Part shown: positions 33,038 through 44,757 of the stretch, one piece after another | Numbering within the stretch: the first letter of the stretch is position 1 | Layout: each line of letters begins with the position of its first letter | Made by a program: the position numbers and the translations under genes | The notes under the pieces: model-generated | The model's input: only the letters and a program-made list of their open reading frames with translations | Databases searched by the model: none | What the model was told of the DNA's origin: nothing | Source of the DNA: Pegoplata infirma | Taxonomy: Eukaryota > Arthropoda > Insecta > Diptera > Anthomyiidae | Assembly: GCA_963921195.1 (NCBI GenBank) | Contig: OY992538.1 | Span: 235,097,462 to 235,161,461 of the forward strand | Reading direction: 5' to 3' | DNA length: 64,000 bases

Positions 33038-35860
33038 TAGGTTAGGTTGAGAGGTTGACATAGTGTCCACAAGACCAGATCCTGATCCATAGTGATACCT
33101 CATGAAAAGGGGTGTGTTGAAGGGGGCGGGGAGGGGGGATTGTGGTGGGGTGTTGGGCTTCTCTATACATTAATTCACGTTCTTCTGTCTTCCTGTCCCA
33201 TAGCATGACTATTTAAGTCCACACATGCGTCTCATCAAATTTACTCAGCTTAATATATTTTAACATCTTCCACGGACTGATCCCTCTTAGTTCCTCCACA
33301 TTCTGAAAGAAATAAGAGCCAAAACAATTAAATCGAGTGCGAGATAGTGCAGGACACTGACAAAGATAATGGAGTGAATCTTCCACTGTCTCTTCGTCCC
33401 CGCACCATCTGCACAAGTCATCCATAATTAATCTCAACTTTTTCAAATAACATTTTAAGCCGGTGTGGCCTGTTATTATACCTACATACTTCCTTAGATC
33501 TGCCTTTTCCATATGTAAAAGCGTTTTTTGAACACGATTTTCGCCGCGAGTCCATAGAGCCTTTGTTTGGATACAGTCATGTCTGCATTCCCATCTTGAA
33601 TCTTCTTGGCGTTCAAAGTTTTTCCTGATCTCCATGTAAATAGCATCCAGGCCCAGATGTACATCGGTCCTAATTGCGTTGGATGGTAGAATGGCGCCCA
33701 TACGAGCTAGCTCGTCCGCTTTTTCATTCCCTGGAATATTTTTATGACCTGGGACCCAGCACAGTCTTAAAGAGTGTTGTTCGATAAGAGCCTGAAGCTC
33801 TTGGCGACAACGGCTGACTACCCTAGATCGAATATTCCTATTTCCTAATGCCTTTAAAGCCGCTTGACTATCAATGTGTATAATGATCTCACTAGAGTAG
33901 ATCGGTCTCATTGAAATGAGTCTAGCAGCCTCCGACACTGCATACAGTTCCGCCTGAAAAATATTACAGCCGTCCTGTATCCGTAAGCTATATTCAATTC
34001 CCAGTTTTTCACAGTAGACTCCACTACCTGTTCCCTGTTGCATTTTTGATCCATCAGTGTAGACCTCAATTTGATGTTCCCCGCCAGGTGGATTTTCTCA
34101 GTATTCCCTAGATGGTATTTCAATTTGCACGCTCTCATCCCATACAGTATGGGGAGTCATATAGTCAGTCACACAGTTCTCATATCGATGATTTCGAATA
34201 AGTTTTGTGTGGCCATATTCCCGCACCCTTAGCACACGATTTTGTGCCAGCCTTAGCTGTGTCCTAAGAGCGTATTCCTGGATGTATAGGTCCAAAGATG
34301 GTAAATCCAGAATCCTACACAGTGCATGTGTAGATGTCGTCCTGCGCGCTCCAGTAATACTCAAGGCAGCTACTCTATTCACCTTGTTCAGATATGCAGC
34401 GTGTGTGGCCGTTTTTACAATAGGCCACCACACTATTGCACCATGTGCCAAAGTTGGTCTTACAATTGCCGTGAAAATCCAGTGTATGAGCTTCGGTTTA
34501 AGACCCCATGTGTTCCCAATCATTTTCTGGCATCCATACATAGCTGCATACGCCTTTTTGACTCTCTCCTTTAGATTCTCAAGCCAATTTAATTTCCTGT
34601 CAAAGATTATACCTAGGAACTTAGCACTGTCCGAAAGTGTCAGACATGTTTCCCCCATGCGCGGGAGTCGAAATTCAGCAATTTTTCTCCTTCTCGTGAA
34701 GAGGACTGTTTCTGTTTTCTGTGGATTTAAACCTAACCCGCTGGCCGTAGCCCACTTGTGGAGCGATGAGAGAGCACGCTCCATAATGTCGGATATGGTG
34801 TCCAGTGATATCACTCTTGCCAAAATCACCAGGTCATCAGCATAAGCTATTACTCTAACTCCGTGCCTTCTGAGTTCTAGCAAGGCCTCATTTAGAACCA
34901 GAATCCATAGGGTCGGTGAGATGACGCCACCTTGGGGAGTGCCTCTAGTTGCCATCGCTCTCACTGATGCCCCTCCAATTTCCGCCTCAATTATACGGTT
35001 CTTGAGAACTTTCATTATCCAATGATTCGCCATTGGGTCATTGCCTGACTGTGTTAACGCTTCCTCTATTGCCTGAGATTTTATGTTATTAAATGCTCCC
35101 TCAATATCCAGGAAGCATGCCAGAGTATATTCGCCATAGTTTATGGTTTCCTCGATATTCATTGCCAGCTCGTGAAGGGCTGATTCCACTGATTTACCCT
35201 TTGTGTATGCATGCTGGTTTTCAGAGAGCTCCCCTGCACTCATACTATTTCTCAAGTGGTAGTCCAGAATCCTCTCCAGTGTCTTTAGTAGGAACGATGA
35301 TAGACTGATTGGTCTATAGTCCTTTGCGCTGCTGTGTTGTATCTTACCAACCTTGGGTATGAAAATAACTTTAACTTCCCTCCATCTCTTTGGTACATAT
35401 GATAGCCTAAGGCAAGATGTATAAATCTGTTTTAGGAGCGGTGTGATGGTTTTCACCAGTCTCTGTAACATTATGGGATAAATACCATCCACTCCTGGAG
35501 ATTTATATGGTCCAAAAGAACCGATTGCCCATTCAATTTTTTCCTCTGTAACGAAGTCCACACTCCGTAATTGCCAGACTCGTCTGGCTTATCCAGTTGA
35601 CCAGGATCCAGGTTGCATTCCGGGAAATGGGTCCTGAATAACATTTCAAGAGTGTCCTTCGCTGAAGCTGTCCAAGTACCATCAATAGACTTCAAATTTC
35701 CTGGTACATGTTCCTGTTTTGACATCAGCTTTCGCAATCTTGATGTGTCTTTTATGGTTTCGATATCATTTAGCATGTTCGTATAAACTTCTCTTTTGGA
35801 TTTTCTTATTTGTTTCTTGAATTCTTTTCTAATTGTCTTATATTCAGACCATAGTTCGTC
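33038..35860 (-). mobile_element. 5'-truncated LOA/I-like LINE with 15-bp target duplication
   Basis: Flanked by AGATATTGCGTAGGT (33023-33037) and AGATATTGCGTAAGT (35861-35875), a target duplication with one mismatch. The uninterrupted target is visible in the related foldback element at 41520 ('gagatagggcgtaggtatg'). The element runs on the minus strand; its 3' end finishes with CCTAACCTAACC next to the left duplication. It is 2.8 kb long and has lost the endonuclease N terminus by 5' truncation. RNase H after the RT places it with LOA- or I-like lineages rather than Jockey. Confidence 0.9.
33213..35860 (-). pseudogene. LINE ORF2 remnant: reverse transcriptase plus RNase H
   Basis: The first segment (about 35575-35860) covers the linker after the endonuclease. 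A frameshift near 35560-35575 moves into the RT frame. RT landmarks: SPGVDGIYP, KVIFIPKVGK, DYRPISLSSFLLKTLERIL, FLDIEGAFNNI (first catalytic Asp), GTPQGGVISP and AYADDLVILA (catalytic DD). A TGA at 34098-34100 then interrupts the same frame, which continues ENPPGGEHQIEVYTDGSK into RNase H (D of YTDGSK, E of AELYAVSEA, D of HIDSQAALKAL, WVPGHKNIPGNEKADELAR), and ends in a Cys-rich motif CRWCGD..HYLCQCPAL. The catalytic residues are all retained. Only one frameshift and one stop break it, so it is a young but dead copy. The insertion is antisense to nothing visible. Confidence 0.9.
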
Positions 35861-36648
35861 AGATATTGCGTAAGTATGTTTTACAATAATGTTGGAGGGT
35901 AAAAATAAATGGGGGTTGGTCCAACTAATGACCCCTTTCGGACGCACCATTGGACCGGTAAAAGCTGATTAAATAAATCAAATTTACAAAAAATAAAAAA
36001 AATGTATTGGGACCGCCTTAATAGTTAAAGATATTGGGTAGGTGTATTCAGAGAAAATGTTTAGACTAAAAAAAATATTGTGGGTCGGTCATACATTTTA
36101 TTGCTCTAAGGGCACTCTTAGGGCAGATAGAGAGGTTGGAGCAAATTTAAAAAAAAGTCATTTTGTTTGGGAGCCCCCTTAGAAATCGGAGATAGGGTAT
36201 TAATTTGTTCCGAAGAAATGTTTAGATGTAAAAATTAATGGGGGCGGTTTTGTTAATGGCCCCTCTATGACGCACCATTGGAGCAGTAGAAATGATTTTA
36301 AGATTGGAAATTTACAATAATATTTTTCAAAAAGTTTAAAAAAATAGCAATAATTGGTATCCCACGGTCCTACTGTTTAAAAAATTTGTAGAATCGATAG
36401 AAGTTTTACACAAAAAAATTTCAAAAAAATCAAAGAGTACATACATTTTCAAAAAAAAGAAGAAGTTTGAGTAAAGGAACAAACTACCAATTTTGAAAAG
36501 TTCGAATATTTTGAAAGGGTCGTCAAAAAAATCTGAAAATTCACCACGAAGGAGTTTTCGAAAAGTACTAAAAACTTTCAACAAATTGAAAAAATCTAAA
36601 AAAAAAAAAATAATTCATAGTGTCCGATTTGACATGGAATGCCCCATA

Positions 36649-37617
36649 TATATTCATGATTCCTGATCGATTTTAAGTCGATCTAGCGATGTCCGTCCGT
36701 CAGTTTGTCTGCTGTAGAAAACACGCTAACTTTCGAAAGACAATTCTGAGAAACATAAAGATTGTCAAATGTGTGTGTCATTTACCTATGCAGGTTGGTA
36801 CACTAAGAAAATTATGTCATTAACTGTTTGTAGGTTATTTTAAAAAGTAATCAGTAAAGTTATTTTAAAAGAAAAATCATTAATTTTATTAAGGACTTCT
36901 TATTTTCTACTGTTTCTGTAGTTTAAAAAAATAATTTACTGTATTAAAATCGAATTTTCTGTTACATTTAATTTCGGCAGTAAAAAATTTCTTCTATAGT
37001 TTTACTGTTTTTCAATACAAAATAACTGAGTATTCACTAGTTTTTTAATGTTTTGGTTAGTCATTAAATTAACATTTAAAATTGACTGTAATATGTCTTT
37101 ATTTTAAATGCAAAAACAGTGGAATGGTTTTTAAATAAAATTTCATTTATTTTAAGTGAATATTCACTGGAATTTACCTTCATAATTTTTTGAGTGTATT
37201 GCAATCCAGCGAAATCGGTTTAGTGAAAGACAATCCTGAAGCTGCCGAAACTTAGGATATATATTTTTCGGTTCCCTGGCCTGGTTGGTACAGCAAAATC
37301 GGTTCAGTGGTTCAAAAGTTTTTTAAGAAAATTGTGAATTTCAGATTTGTTTCACCTTAAATTCACGTGTTGAAAAACCCGTTAAAGAAGAGTAAAAAAC
37401 ATTGGAAAGTCAGAAATATATTTTTCCGAGTATTTTTGTCAACCAAAAAAATGTTTACACTAAAAAAAATACACTCGAAAAAAATTTTACACTCAAAAAA
37501 AATTTTGTCATTTTTTTTTTTTTTCAAAAATGACTAAAAAGTTTTTTACTCAAAATAATATATTTCTAATCGAAATTCTTAGTTTCTTTTCACGTTAGAA
37601 TTCAACATTTCTACTTG
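36649..37617 (-). mobile_element. HINE family B, first of two head-to-tail copies, interrupted
   Basis: Minus-strand copy: its CAAGT start is 37613-37617. It has repeats of CACTCAAAAAAA at 37465-37500, the modules 'gtacagcaaaatcggttcag' and 'tcgatctagcgatgtccgtc', and a (GTCC)n tract at 36693. Its 3' hairpin is missing because the foldback element ends in its TATATA stretch. Holds the MITE 36801-37196. Confidence 0.7.
36801..37196. mobile_element. TA-flanked MITE, 396 bp, with empty site in the window
   Basis: Left CACTAAGAAAATTATGTCAT, right complement CACTCAAAAAATTATG, flanked by TA (36799-36800 and 37197-37198). The uninserted sequence 'caggttggtattgcaatcc' occurs at 37870, so both insertion and TA duplication are proved. 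Same family as 20455-21274. Confidence 0.92.
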
Positions 37618-38797
37618 TTATACCCTCCACTCTAGTGATAGAGGGTATATATAAGTTTGTCATTCCGTTTGTAACACATCGAAATATTGGTCTAGGACCC
37701 CATAAAGTATATATATTCATGATCCTTGATCGATTTTAAGTCGATCTAGCGATGTCCGTCCGTCCGTCCGTCCGTCTGTCTGTCTGTCTGTCCGTTGAAA
37801 ACACGCTAACTTTTGAAAGACTTTACGGAGGCTCCTGAAGTTTGACATATATGTTGGCCATTTACCGGGTCAGGTTGGTATTGCAATCCAGCGAAATCGG
37901 TCCAGTGGTTCAAAAGTTATGAGCAAGAGTGTAAATTTCGGCAAGGGTATTTTGCGAATTTACGAGATTAAAACCACTCTAACTTTCGAAAGACAATTCT
38001 GAGGGTGCTGAAGCTTGGCATATATATTTGTCGTTCCCCAAATCTGTTTGGTTTTGAATTTCAGCAAATTCGGTTCAGTGGTTCAAAAGTTATAAGCAAG
38101 GCTCTGAATTTCGGATTTGTTTCACCTTAAACTGTTGAAAACTCGTTAAACAAGTTTTATAAGCATGGTGAAATAGAACTTGTTGTTGTTTGTTGTTGTT
38201 TGTTTTCCTGCCGTGGGGTGCAGTTTAGTTGTTAGACAACTAAATATTTGTTATTGTTTTGTTATTGTTAGTGTAACTGTATGTAACGGTGAATAGTAAG
38301 TATTTTTGGAAAAAAAATCAAATAAAGTATGGGTATGATTGAATGTTAGTTTGTTTTTGGTTTTTAAAGAAGAGTTAAAATAAAGAAGAGGTAAAATAAA
38401 AAGAGGGGAATTTGTGAAATAGTTTTTTTTTGTATTACATATATGTATGTAGGAATTAAACAACAAAAATATTTTACAAAGTAATTTTGTTACACTAAAA
38501 AAATATTTACACTCAAAAAAATGTTACACTCAAAAAAAATGTTACACTCAAACAAAAATGTACACAATTATTTTTTTTTAATGAAATATCACACTCAAAA
38601 AAATGTTGACAGTCAAAAAAATGTTACACTCAAAAAAATTGGATTGATTAAAAAAAGTTTTACTCAAAATAATATATTTTTTATAAAAAATTTGTAATGC
38701 AATTTTTTTACATTTTTTTTTAGAAAATTACTATCAGATAACATTGTGGAGGGTATTCATAGATTCGACCAAGTCGAATTTAATTTTTTTACTTGTT
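37618..38797 (-). mobile_element. HINE family B, second head-to-tail copy, complete
   Basis: Starts (minus) at 38797 with CAAGTAAAAAAATTAAATTC, then GAATACCCTCCAC near 38745-38757, tandem CACTCAAAAAAA motifs at 38490-38640, a (GTCC/GTCT)n tract at 37755-37795, and ends with GTGGAGGGTATAA at 37618, directly against the other copy. The terminal hairpin is TATACCCTCTATCACTAGAG type. Confidence 0.8.
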
Positions 38798-38886
38798 TTA
38801 TTTTACCTTTGGCATTTCTTAAAAGATCGTTTTAAAGAAAAGTATAAATTTATAGGACCAAATTAATCGATTTTAGGGATTGTAAA

Positions 38887-39110
38887 GATTCCTATTATCA
38901 TAAAGTTTACCTAAGTCATTACTAAGAAATGAAAATAATTATCAAAATTGTATTTGTATGGATTTCTATTATAATAAAGTTTACCTAAGTCATTACTAAG
39001 AAAAGAAAATAATTAACAAACATTTTATTCAAATAAATTTCTATTATCAGGAAGTTTACAAAATGTTTACAAAATGTTTATTTAATTATTAAACCATAAA
39101 CATAATTTGA
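38887..39110 (+). repeat. About 75-bp triplication
   Basis: Units start at 38887, 38961 and 39036 ('atttctattatcataaagtt' then 'tacctaagtcattactaag'). The third is shorter and diverged. Confidence 0.8.
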
Positions 39111-39997
39111 ATCATCACTTGTTTCACAAGGTGTGCTAAGTTTATTTAATAATTATTTGTTTTGCATAAAACACTTAACGCTTTAGCATTTAAATTAATT
39201 AACAAATTAAACAAATAACAATATAGAACAATATGTACCTGGTGTATAATTATTGTTAAACCTACAATAAAACCAACTGACTAAATGCCTGACTGACTGA
39301 TATCATTAAAATTTAAATTTACAATGAAAATAACACGTCTGGTAGACAAAAATATATCAAGTGGGTATTTAAAATATTTAAACCGGATCACACAATAACT
39401 TGGGTATTTATTTTACAAACATTATAACTTGGTCAAAATTAACTAAGTATTTCAGTTATTAACACCACGTGTTAACTTAATTGCCCATTTACGTACATAT
39501 CACAAGAAGATTTCAACAAAAACCTAAAATATTTCATTAATGAGAGTCTTTAGCAACTGAAAAAAAAACCAAAATAAAACCCATAGATAAAATAAATTTA
39601 ATTGTAATTAACAAAATGACCAACAAAGGTTTTAAATATCAATTAGCAAAATGATTGTGAAAAAGACACGTTCCAACCAAATAGAAAATTTTTTATTATG
39701 AATTGGTTAAAAAGCACTTTTGTGATAGACAAGTTTGTTACATGTGTCGGTATGTGAAGATTGTACTTGTCAAGGCATGTGGGGACATTTGTTTTTTTAG
39801 TTTTTTTGCTATCATTATTTTCAAATCAAATATGCGTATTTATTGCCAACTATTTTTTTTTTAGTTATTTTTGTTAACAAATTACAATTAACTTAATTTT
39901 TTTTATTTTGATTTGAAGGTTAAAAAGTGCAATAACTAAATGTTGATAATTTGAAGGAATTTTCAAGTATGAGAATTGTAGATATTTGAAAGGTGTA
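39111..39997. other. AT-rich DNA without recognised repeats or genes
   Basis: One of the few stretches that shows no copy elsewhere in the window and no coding frame. It may be intron or intergenic sequence. Confidence 0.4.
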
Positions 39998-40486
39998 CAC
40001 TGAAAAAAAAAAATATATATCAGTTTGTGGTATTTAATTTTATCAGTTATAGTAAAATCAGTTAAGTTATCATAACTAAAAAAATAGTTAATTTAAAAAA
40101 TTTTTCTTGTATCGTTATTACTTCGGTACACGGTACGTATACTTTATTTTATTGATGTAAGCAAAATTAATGACCATTTTTACCAACAAATTAAATATAT
40201 AATTTGTTGGTAAAATACTAACAATGCACCCAGAAAAGTTTAACAGTAACTATTTACGGTTATTCAAAAAGTTTTTAGTTACAGTTGTTTTAAATGTTTT
40301 ATCGTTTGGTTTTCAAGTAAACTAAAATATTGACTGATATAAACGTCGTTAAAAAAATAAACTACACTGATGACTGATTATACTGTATAATTTTACAGAA
40401 TTAGGGTTGTTGTAGTTTGTTATTCTGCTTTAAACGTTTTTCAGTTGAATTTACCTTCAAAATATTTTGTGTGTGTTTTTTCAGTG
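39998..40486. mobile_element. TA-flanked MITE BM, copy 1, TIR CACTGAAAAA
   Basis: TA, CACTGAAAAAAAAAAA .. TTTTTTCAGTG, TA (40487-40488). 489 bp. A second copy occupies 42671-44083. Interior 'ttaccaacaaatta' and 'caatgcacccagaaaagttt'. Provides the empty site for the MITE nested in copy 2. Confidence 0.82.
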
Positions 40487-40491
40487 TACCT

Positions 40492-42669
40492 ATGGGGCAT
40501 TCCATGTGAAATCGGACACTTTGAAAAACTTTTTTTTTTAGATTTTCCCAATTTGTTTACAGTTTTCAGTACCCTTCGAAAACTCCTTCGTAGTAAATTT
40601 TCAGATTTTTTTGATGACCCGTTCAAAAGATATCGAATTTTTAAAAATTGGTAGTTTGTTCCTTTACTCAAACTTCTTTTACTCATAACTTCTTCAATAA
40701 TGGTCCAAATTTCAATTTTTTTTTTTCAAAATTTTTGTTTTTTTACGTACTTTTTAAAAAAAAATCCCAAAAAATTCTTAAGTGCGCTTTAGTAAGCGAT
40801 TTTTAAGTTTTAAAATTTAAATCTCATTTTTGAAAATGTTTGTACTCTTTGATTTTTTTTTAATTTTTTTGTGTAAAACATCTATCGATTCTACAAATTT
40901 TTTGCCCAGGCGGATCGTGGGATAACAATAATTACTATTTTTTAAAATTTTTTGAAAAAATTTTGTTGTAATTTTCTAATCTTAAAATCATTTCTACTGC
41001 TCGAATGGTGCGTCATAGAGGGGTCTTTTATAAGACCGACCCCCATTAATTTTTACGTCTTAACATTTCTTTGGAACAATCTAATACCCTATCTCCAATT
41101 TCTAAGGGGGCTCCCACACAAAACGAATTTTTTTTTAAATTTGCTCCAACCGCTCTAACTCTCCTAATAGTGCCCCTAGAGCAACAAAATTTATGACCGA
41201 ACCACAATATTTTTTTAGTCCAAACATTTTCTCTGAACACACCTACCCTCTATCTTTAACTGTTAAGGCGGTACACATACAATTTTTTTTTATTTTTTGT
41301 AAATTTGTTTTATTTAATCAGCTTCTACCGGTCCAATGGTGCGTCCGAGAGGGGTCATTAGTGAGACCGACCCCCATTTATTTTTACCGTACAACATTTT
41401 TTTTAAATATACCTACGCCCTATCTCCACTCCCTAAGTAGGCTCCCATACAAAATTAATTTTTTATAAAATTTGCTCTAACTGTTATTTGTGTGGGAGCC
41501 TACTTAAGGAGTGGAGATAGGGCGTAGGTATGTTTAAAAAAAAAATGTAGGGTAAAAATAAATGGGGGTCGGTCTCACTAATGACCCCTCTGGGACGCAC
41601 CGTTGGACCGGTAGAAGCTGATTAAATAAAACAAATTTACAAAAAATAAAAAAAAATTGTATGGGGACCGCCTTAACAATTAGAGATAGAGGGTAGGTGT
41701 GTTCAGAGAAAATGTTTGGACTAAAAAAATATTGTGGGTAGGTCATACATTTTGTTACTCTAAGGGCACTATTAGGGCAGTTAGAGCGGTTGGAGCAAAT
41801 TTTAAAAAATGTCGTTTTGTGTGGGAGCCCCCTTAGAAATTGGAGATAGGGTATTAATTTGTTCCAAAGAAATGTAATAATAATAATAATATAATTGATC
41901 CAATGATCAGTTTTTTATTTATTTTTCCAATCTAATTACAAATCATTTTTAATAATTTAAACCTAAACGAGAACTGGTAACAATGACCTTCGTCTCGTTG
42001 TAGCGAAATCGACCAAGGGTTTTTGTGGGAATCGAACCCACGACCTCCTGCTTCATAGGCTAGCTCGCTACCAACTAACCTACAGGGGCCCCAAAGAAAT
42101 GTTAAGACGTAAAAATTAATGGGGGTCGGTTTTAAAAAGGACCCCTCTATGACGCACCATTCGAGCAGTAAAAATGATTTTAAGATAGGAAAATTACAAT
42201 AAAATTTTTTCAAAAAATTTTTAAAAATAGTAATAATTGTTATCCCACGATCCGCCTGGGCAAAAAATTTGTAGAATCGATAGATGTTTTACACAAAAAT
42301 AATTCAAAAAAATCGAAGAGTACAAACATTTTCAAAAATGAGATTTAAATTTTAAAACTTAAAAATCGCTTACTAGAGCGCTTTTAAGAATTTTTTAGGA
42401 TTTTTTTTTTTTAATTACGTAAAAAAACAAAAATTTTGAAAAAAAAATTGAAATTTGGACCATTATTGAAGAAGTTATGAGTAAAAGAAGTTTGAGTAAG
42501 GGAGCAAACTTCCAATTTTTAAAAATTCGATATCTTTTGAACGGATCATCAAAAAAATCTGAAAATTTACCACGAAGTAGTTTTCGAAGGGTACTAAAAA
42601 CTGTTAACAAATTGGGAAAATCTAAAAAAAAAAATTTCAAAGTGTCCGATTTGACATGGAATGCCCCAT
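40492..42669. mobile_element. Foldback element FB copy b, 2.18 kb, with nested SINE
   Basis: Left end ATGGGGCATTCCATGTGAAA and right end TTTGACATGGAATGCCCCAT pair, and the arms (40492 to about 41480, and about 41485 to 42669) stay complementary throughout except for the 227-bp SINE insertion at 41876-42102. The centre is near 41480 ('gctctaactgttatttgtgt'). No transposase. TATA-like flanks suggest a TA-rich target. Confidence 0.9.
41876..42090 (-). mobile_element. tRNA-derived SINE, copy 1, with target duplication
   Basis: Minus-strand SINE: a tRNA-like head with A-box TAGGTTAGTTGG and a perfect B-box GGTTCGATTCC, then a body 'gacgaaggtcattgttaccag', then a (TTA)n-type tail (plus strand TAATAATAATAAT). 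Flanked by the 12-bp duplication CCAAAGAAATGT (41864-41875, 42091-42102). It interrupts one arm of a foldback; the other arm gives the empty site. The head resembles tRNA-Lys or tRNA-Met. Confidence 0.92.
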
Positions 42670-42670
42670 A

Positions 42671-44083
42671 TATGTATATTAGTTTGTGCTATTTAATTTT
42701 ATTAGTTATAGTAAAATCACTAAAGTTATCATAACCAAAAAAATAATTAATTTAAAACATTTTTCTTGTATCGTTATTTCTTCAGTACACGGTACGTATA
42801 CTTTATTTTATAAATGCATGGTAAATTAATTATCATTTTTACCAACAAATTAAATATAATTTGTAGGTAAAATAAATATAATTTGTTGGTAAAATACTAA
42901 CAATGCACCCAGAAAAGTTTAACAGTAACTATTTAAGGTTATTCAAAGTTTATAGTTAAAGTTGTTTTAAATGTTTTATCGTTTGGTTTTCAAGTACACT
43001 CAAAAAAAAAAAACTGTAATGTTAGCAAAAAAAGCTTGTAAACCTACAAGAAAATTTGCTGATTTTGAACCCGCAATTTTTTTGCTAAAGTTAGCAAAAA
43101 TGTTTTGCCAATAATTAGTTAACTAAATTTTTTTTTTTTTACACATTTGAGGACCCCATTGGGTTCGGACCCGATAGGTCCAGACCCCGATGGGCCTAGA
43201 CCTAGTTGGGTTCCTTAAAAATCGTCATAGTTTTTGATCCAAAATTTGTGTCCGTTTCGCTCTACCTTGCTTAGTTTTTGAGATACGAGATTATAGGGGA
43301 CCACTGGGGTCTTGAGAATTAAAAAACTCGATAACTTCAAAAATATTACTGGGAGAGCTTTTGACTATTTTGCGGTCTTGTTCTACGTATTGAGGGCTAC
43401 AAAAATGCTTTTGGACTTTTTGTTGTGTCGGCAATATTTACCGAGATATGAGCATTTTAAAATTTTCGGGAATGCTAACTTTTTTGGATCCAAAGTTAGG
43501 GCCCATTAGGGTCCACACATGTGTAGAGGACCCGCGAAAGTATGGAGATTCTAAGAACCAAAAATGCCCTCCATTTTGCTCTATCTGGCTTAGTTTCCGA
43601 GATAGAGCCATTTTAAGTTTTCTGAAAATAAAAAAAAATTTACCATTTATTTTTGCTAATGTTAGCAAAAAATCTTGTAAAAATGTTGTCAACTCAATTT
43701 CAAATCTTAGCAAAAGAAATTAGTTCAACGTTTGTTTAAAATTGCTAATGTGCTAAATGAAGTTTACAAGCATTTTTTGCTAACATGCTAATCTCAACTA
43801 AAAATTTGCTAAAAGTTAGCTAACTAGCATTAGCAAAAAAAAATTAGTAAATCTACTAACGTATTTTTTTGAGTGTAAACTAAAATATTGACTGATTTAA
43901 GCAGTCATTAAAAAAATAAACTACAAAATTTACGGAAAATATTTTTTTCAGTAAAATGATTTGTGACTGATTATACCGTATAATTTTACAGAATTACGGT
44001 TTATGTAGTTTGTTATTCTGTTTTAAACGTTTTTTCAGTTGAATTTACCTTCAAAATATTTTGTCTGTGTGTTTTTTTCAGTG
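42671..44083. mobile_element. MITE BM, copy 2, left end lost, split by a nested MITE
   Basis: Matches 39998-40486 from 'agtttgtgctatttaatttt' to 'tttttttcagtg' (then TA). The first ~15 bases are replaced by the foldback right end. An 879-bp element splits it at 42997. Confidence 0.8.
42997..43875. mobile_element. TA-flanked MITE, 879 bp, TIR CACTCAAAAAAA, proved by empty site
   Basis: TA (42995-42996), CACTCAAAAAAAAAAAACTG .. ATTTTTTTGAGTG, TA (43876-43877). The unfilled site 'tttcaagtaaactaaaat' is present in BM copy 1 (about 40314-40331). The interior contains repeated 'gttagcaaaa' near both ends and a less AT-rich core at 43140-43600 ('gaccccattgggttcggacc'). Confidence 0.93.
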
Positions 44084-44757
44084 TATCTATATACTCGAGA
44101 AAAAAATAGAACAACCTATTTTGAAAACTGGCCAAAAAGATAATTTGTTATTATTCTCTAATCGTTGTAATGGTCAATAATATATTTTTGTTAATGATAT
44201 TTGTTTTTATTGTTTTTAAACTTAAAATAATAATTTTGAAAAATTTTAATATTTCATTAACAACAATATTGTCCATTACTACTTTTGTTAAGGTCATTAT
44301 TATTGGCTAAATATTTATTTTAGTGGTGATCTAGTCATAGTTATACAATTTATTTATGAATTTTTTTTTTATTATTTAACAAAATTGTCTATGGAAAAAT
44401 AAAATAAAATATTTACATAAACTGTAAACTACTTATTTTTCACACTTTTATTTATTTGTGTATTTTATAAACGGGGCATACGTAATGAATAAAAACACAA
44501 AACACCTTTTTCCAAAACAAATATGTAGTTTTTAATACCCTACACTTTTTGGAATTGGTTTTAAATTAGAAGTAGTGTTAAGGGCTTTTTTTTATGTTAA
44601 CGAGTAAAACGAACGAACGACCATCGAACAAAAACGATTAACCGATTGACAAATTTCAAATGGCGATATCACGAAAACCGCTCGACCGAGTTCAGATATT
44701 TCTTAATATTCATTTCATAATGCCAAAATAAATAAAAATAATTTATCGCAAGATATT

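Larger units (their letters stand above)
32520..36648. mobile_element. Foldback element (FB copy c) split by a LINE
   Basis: Left part 32520-33037 and right part 35861-36648 are imperfect inverted repeats sharing the modules of 40492-42669 ('gcgtcatagaggggtc', 'taatacccgtatctcc'-like, 'ggggctcccacac'). The right end GACATGGAATGCCCCAT is at 36631-36647. The left terminus is lost near 32520. The right end sits inside a family B HINE at its TATATA stretch. Confidence 0.7.

Noticed and set aside
34207..34845. 212-codon open frame on the plus strand
   Set aside because: Exact antisense shadow of the LINE reverse transcriptase.
41193..41746. Frames of 70-91 codons repeated on both strands
   Set aside because: Both arms of foldback copy b encode the same string in mirror orientation; a product of the palindrome, not a gene.
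42015..42090. tRNA-like sequence with perfect B-box
   Set aside because: Acceptor stem does not pair, it carries a SINE body and tail, and it recurs at 56.8 and 62.2 kb; it is a SINE head, not a tRNA gene.
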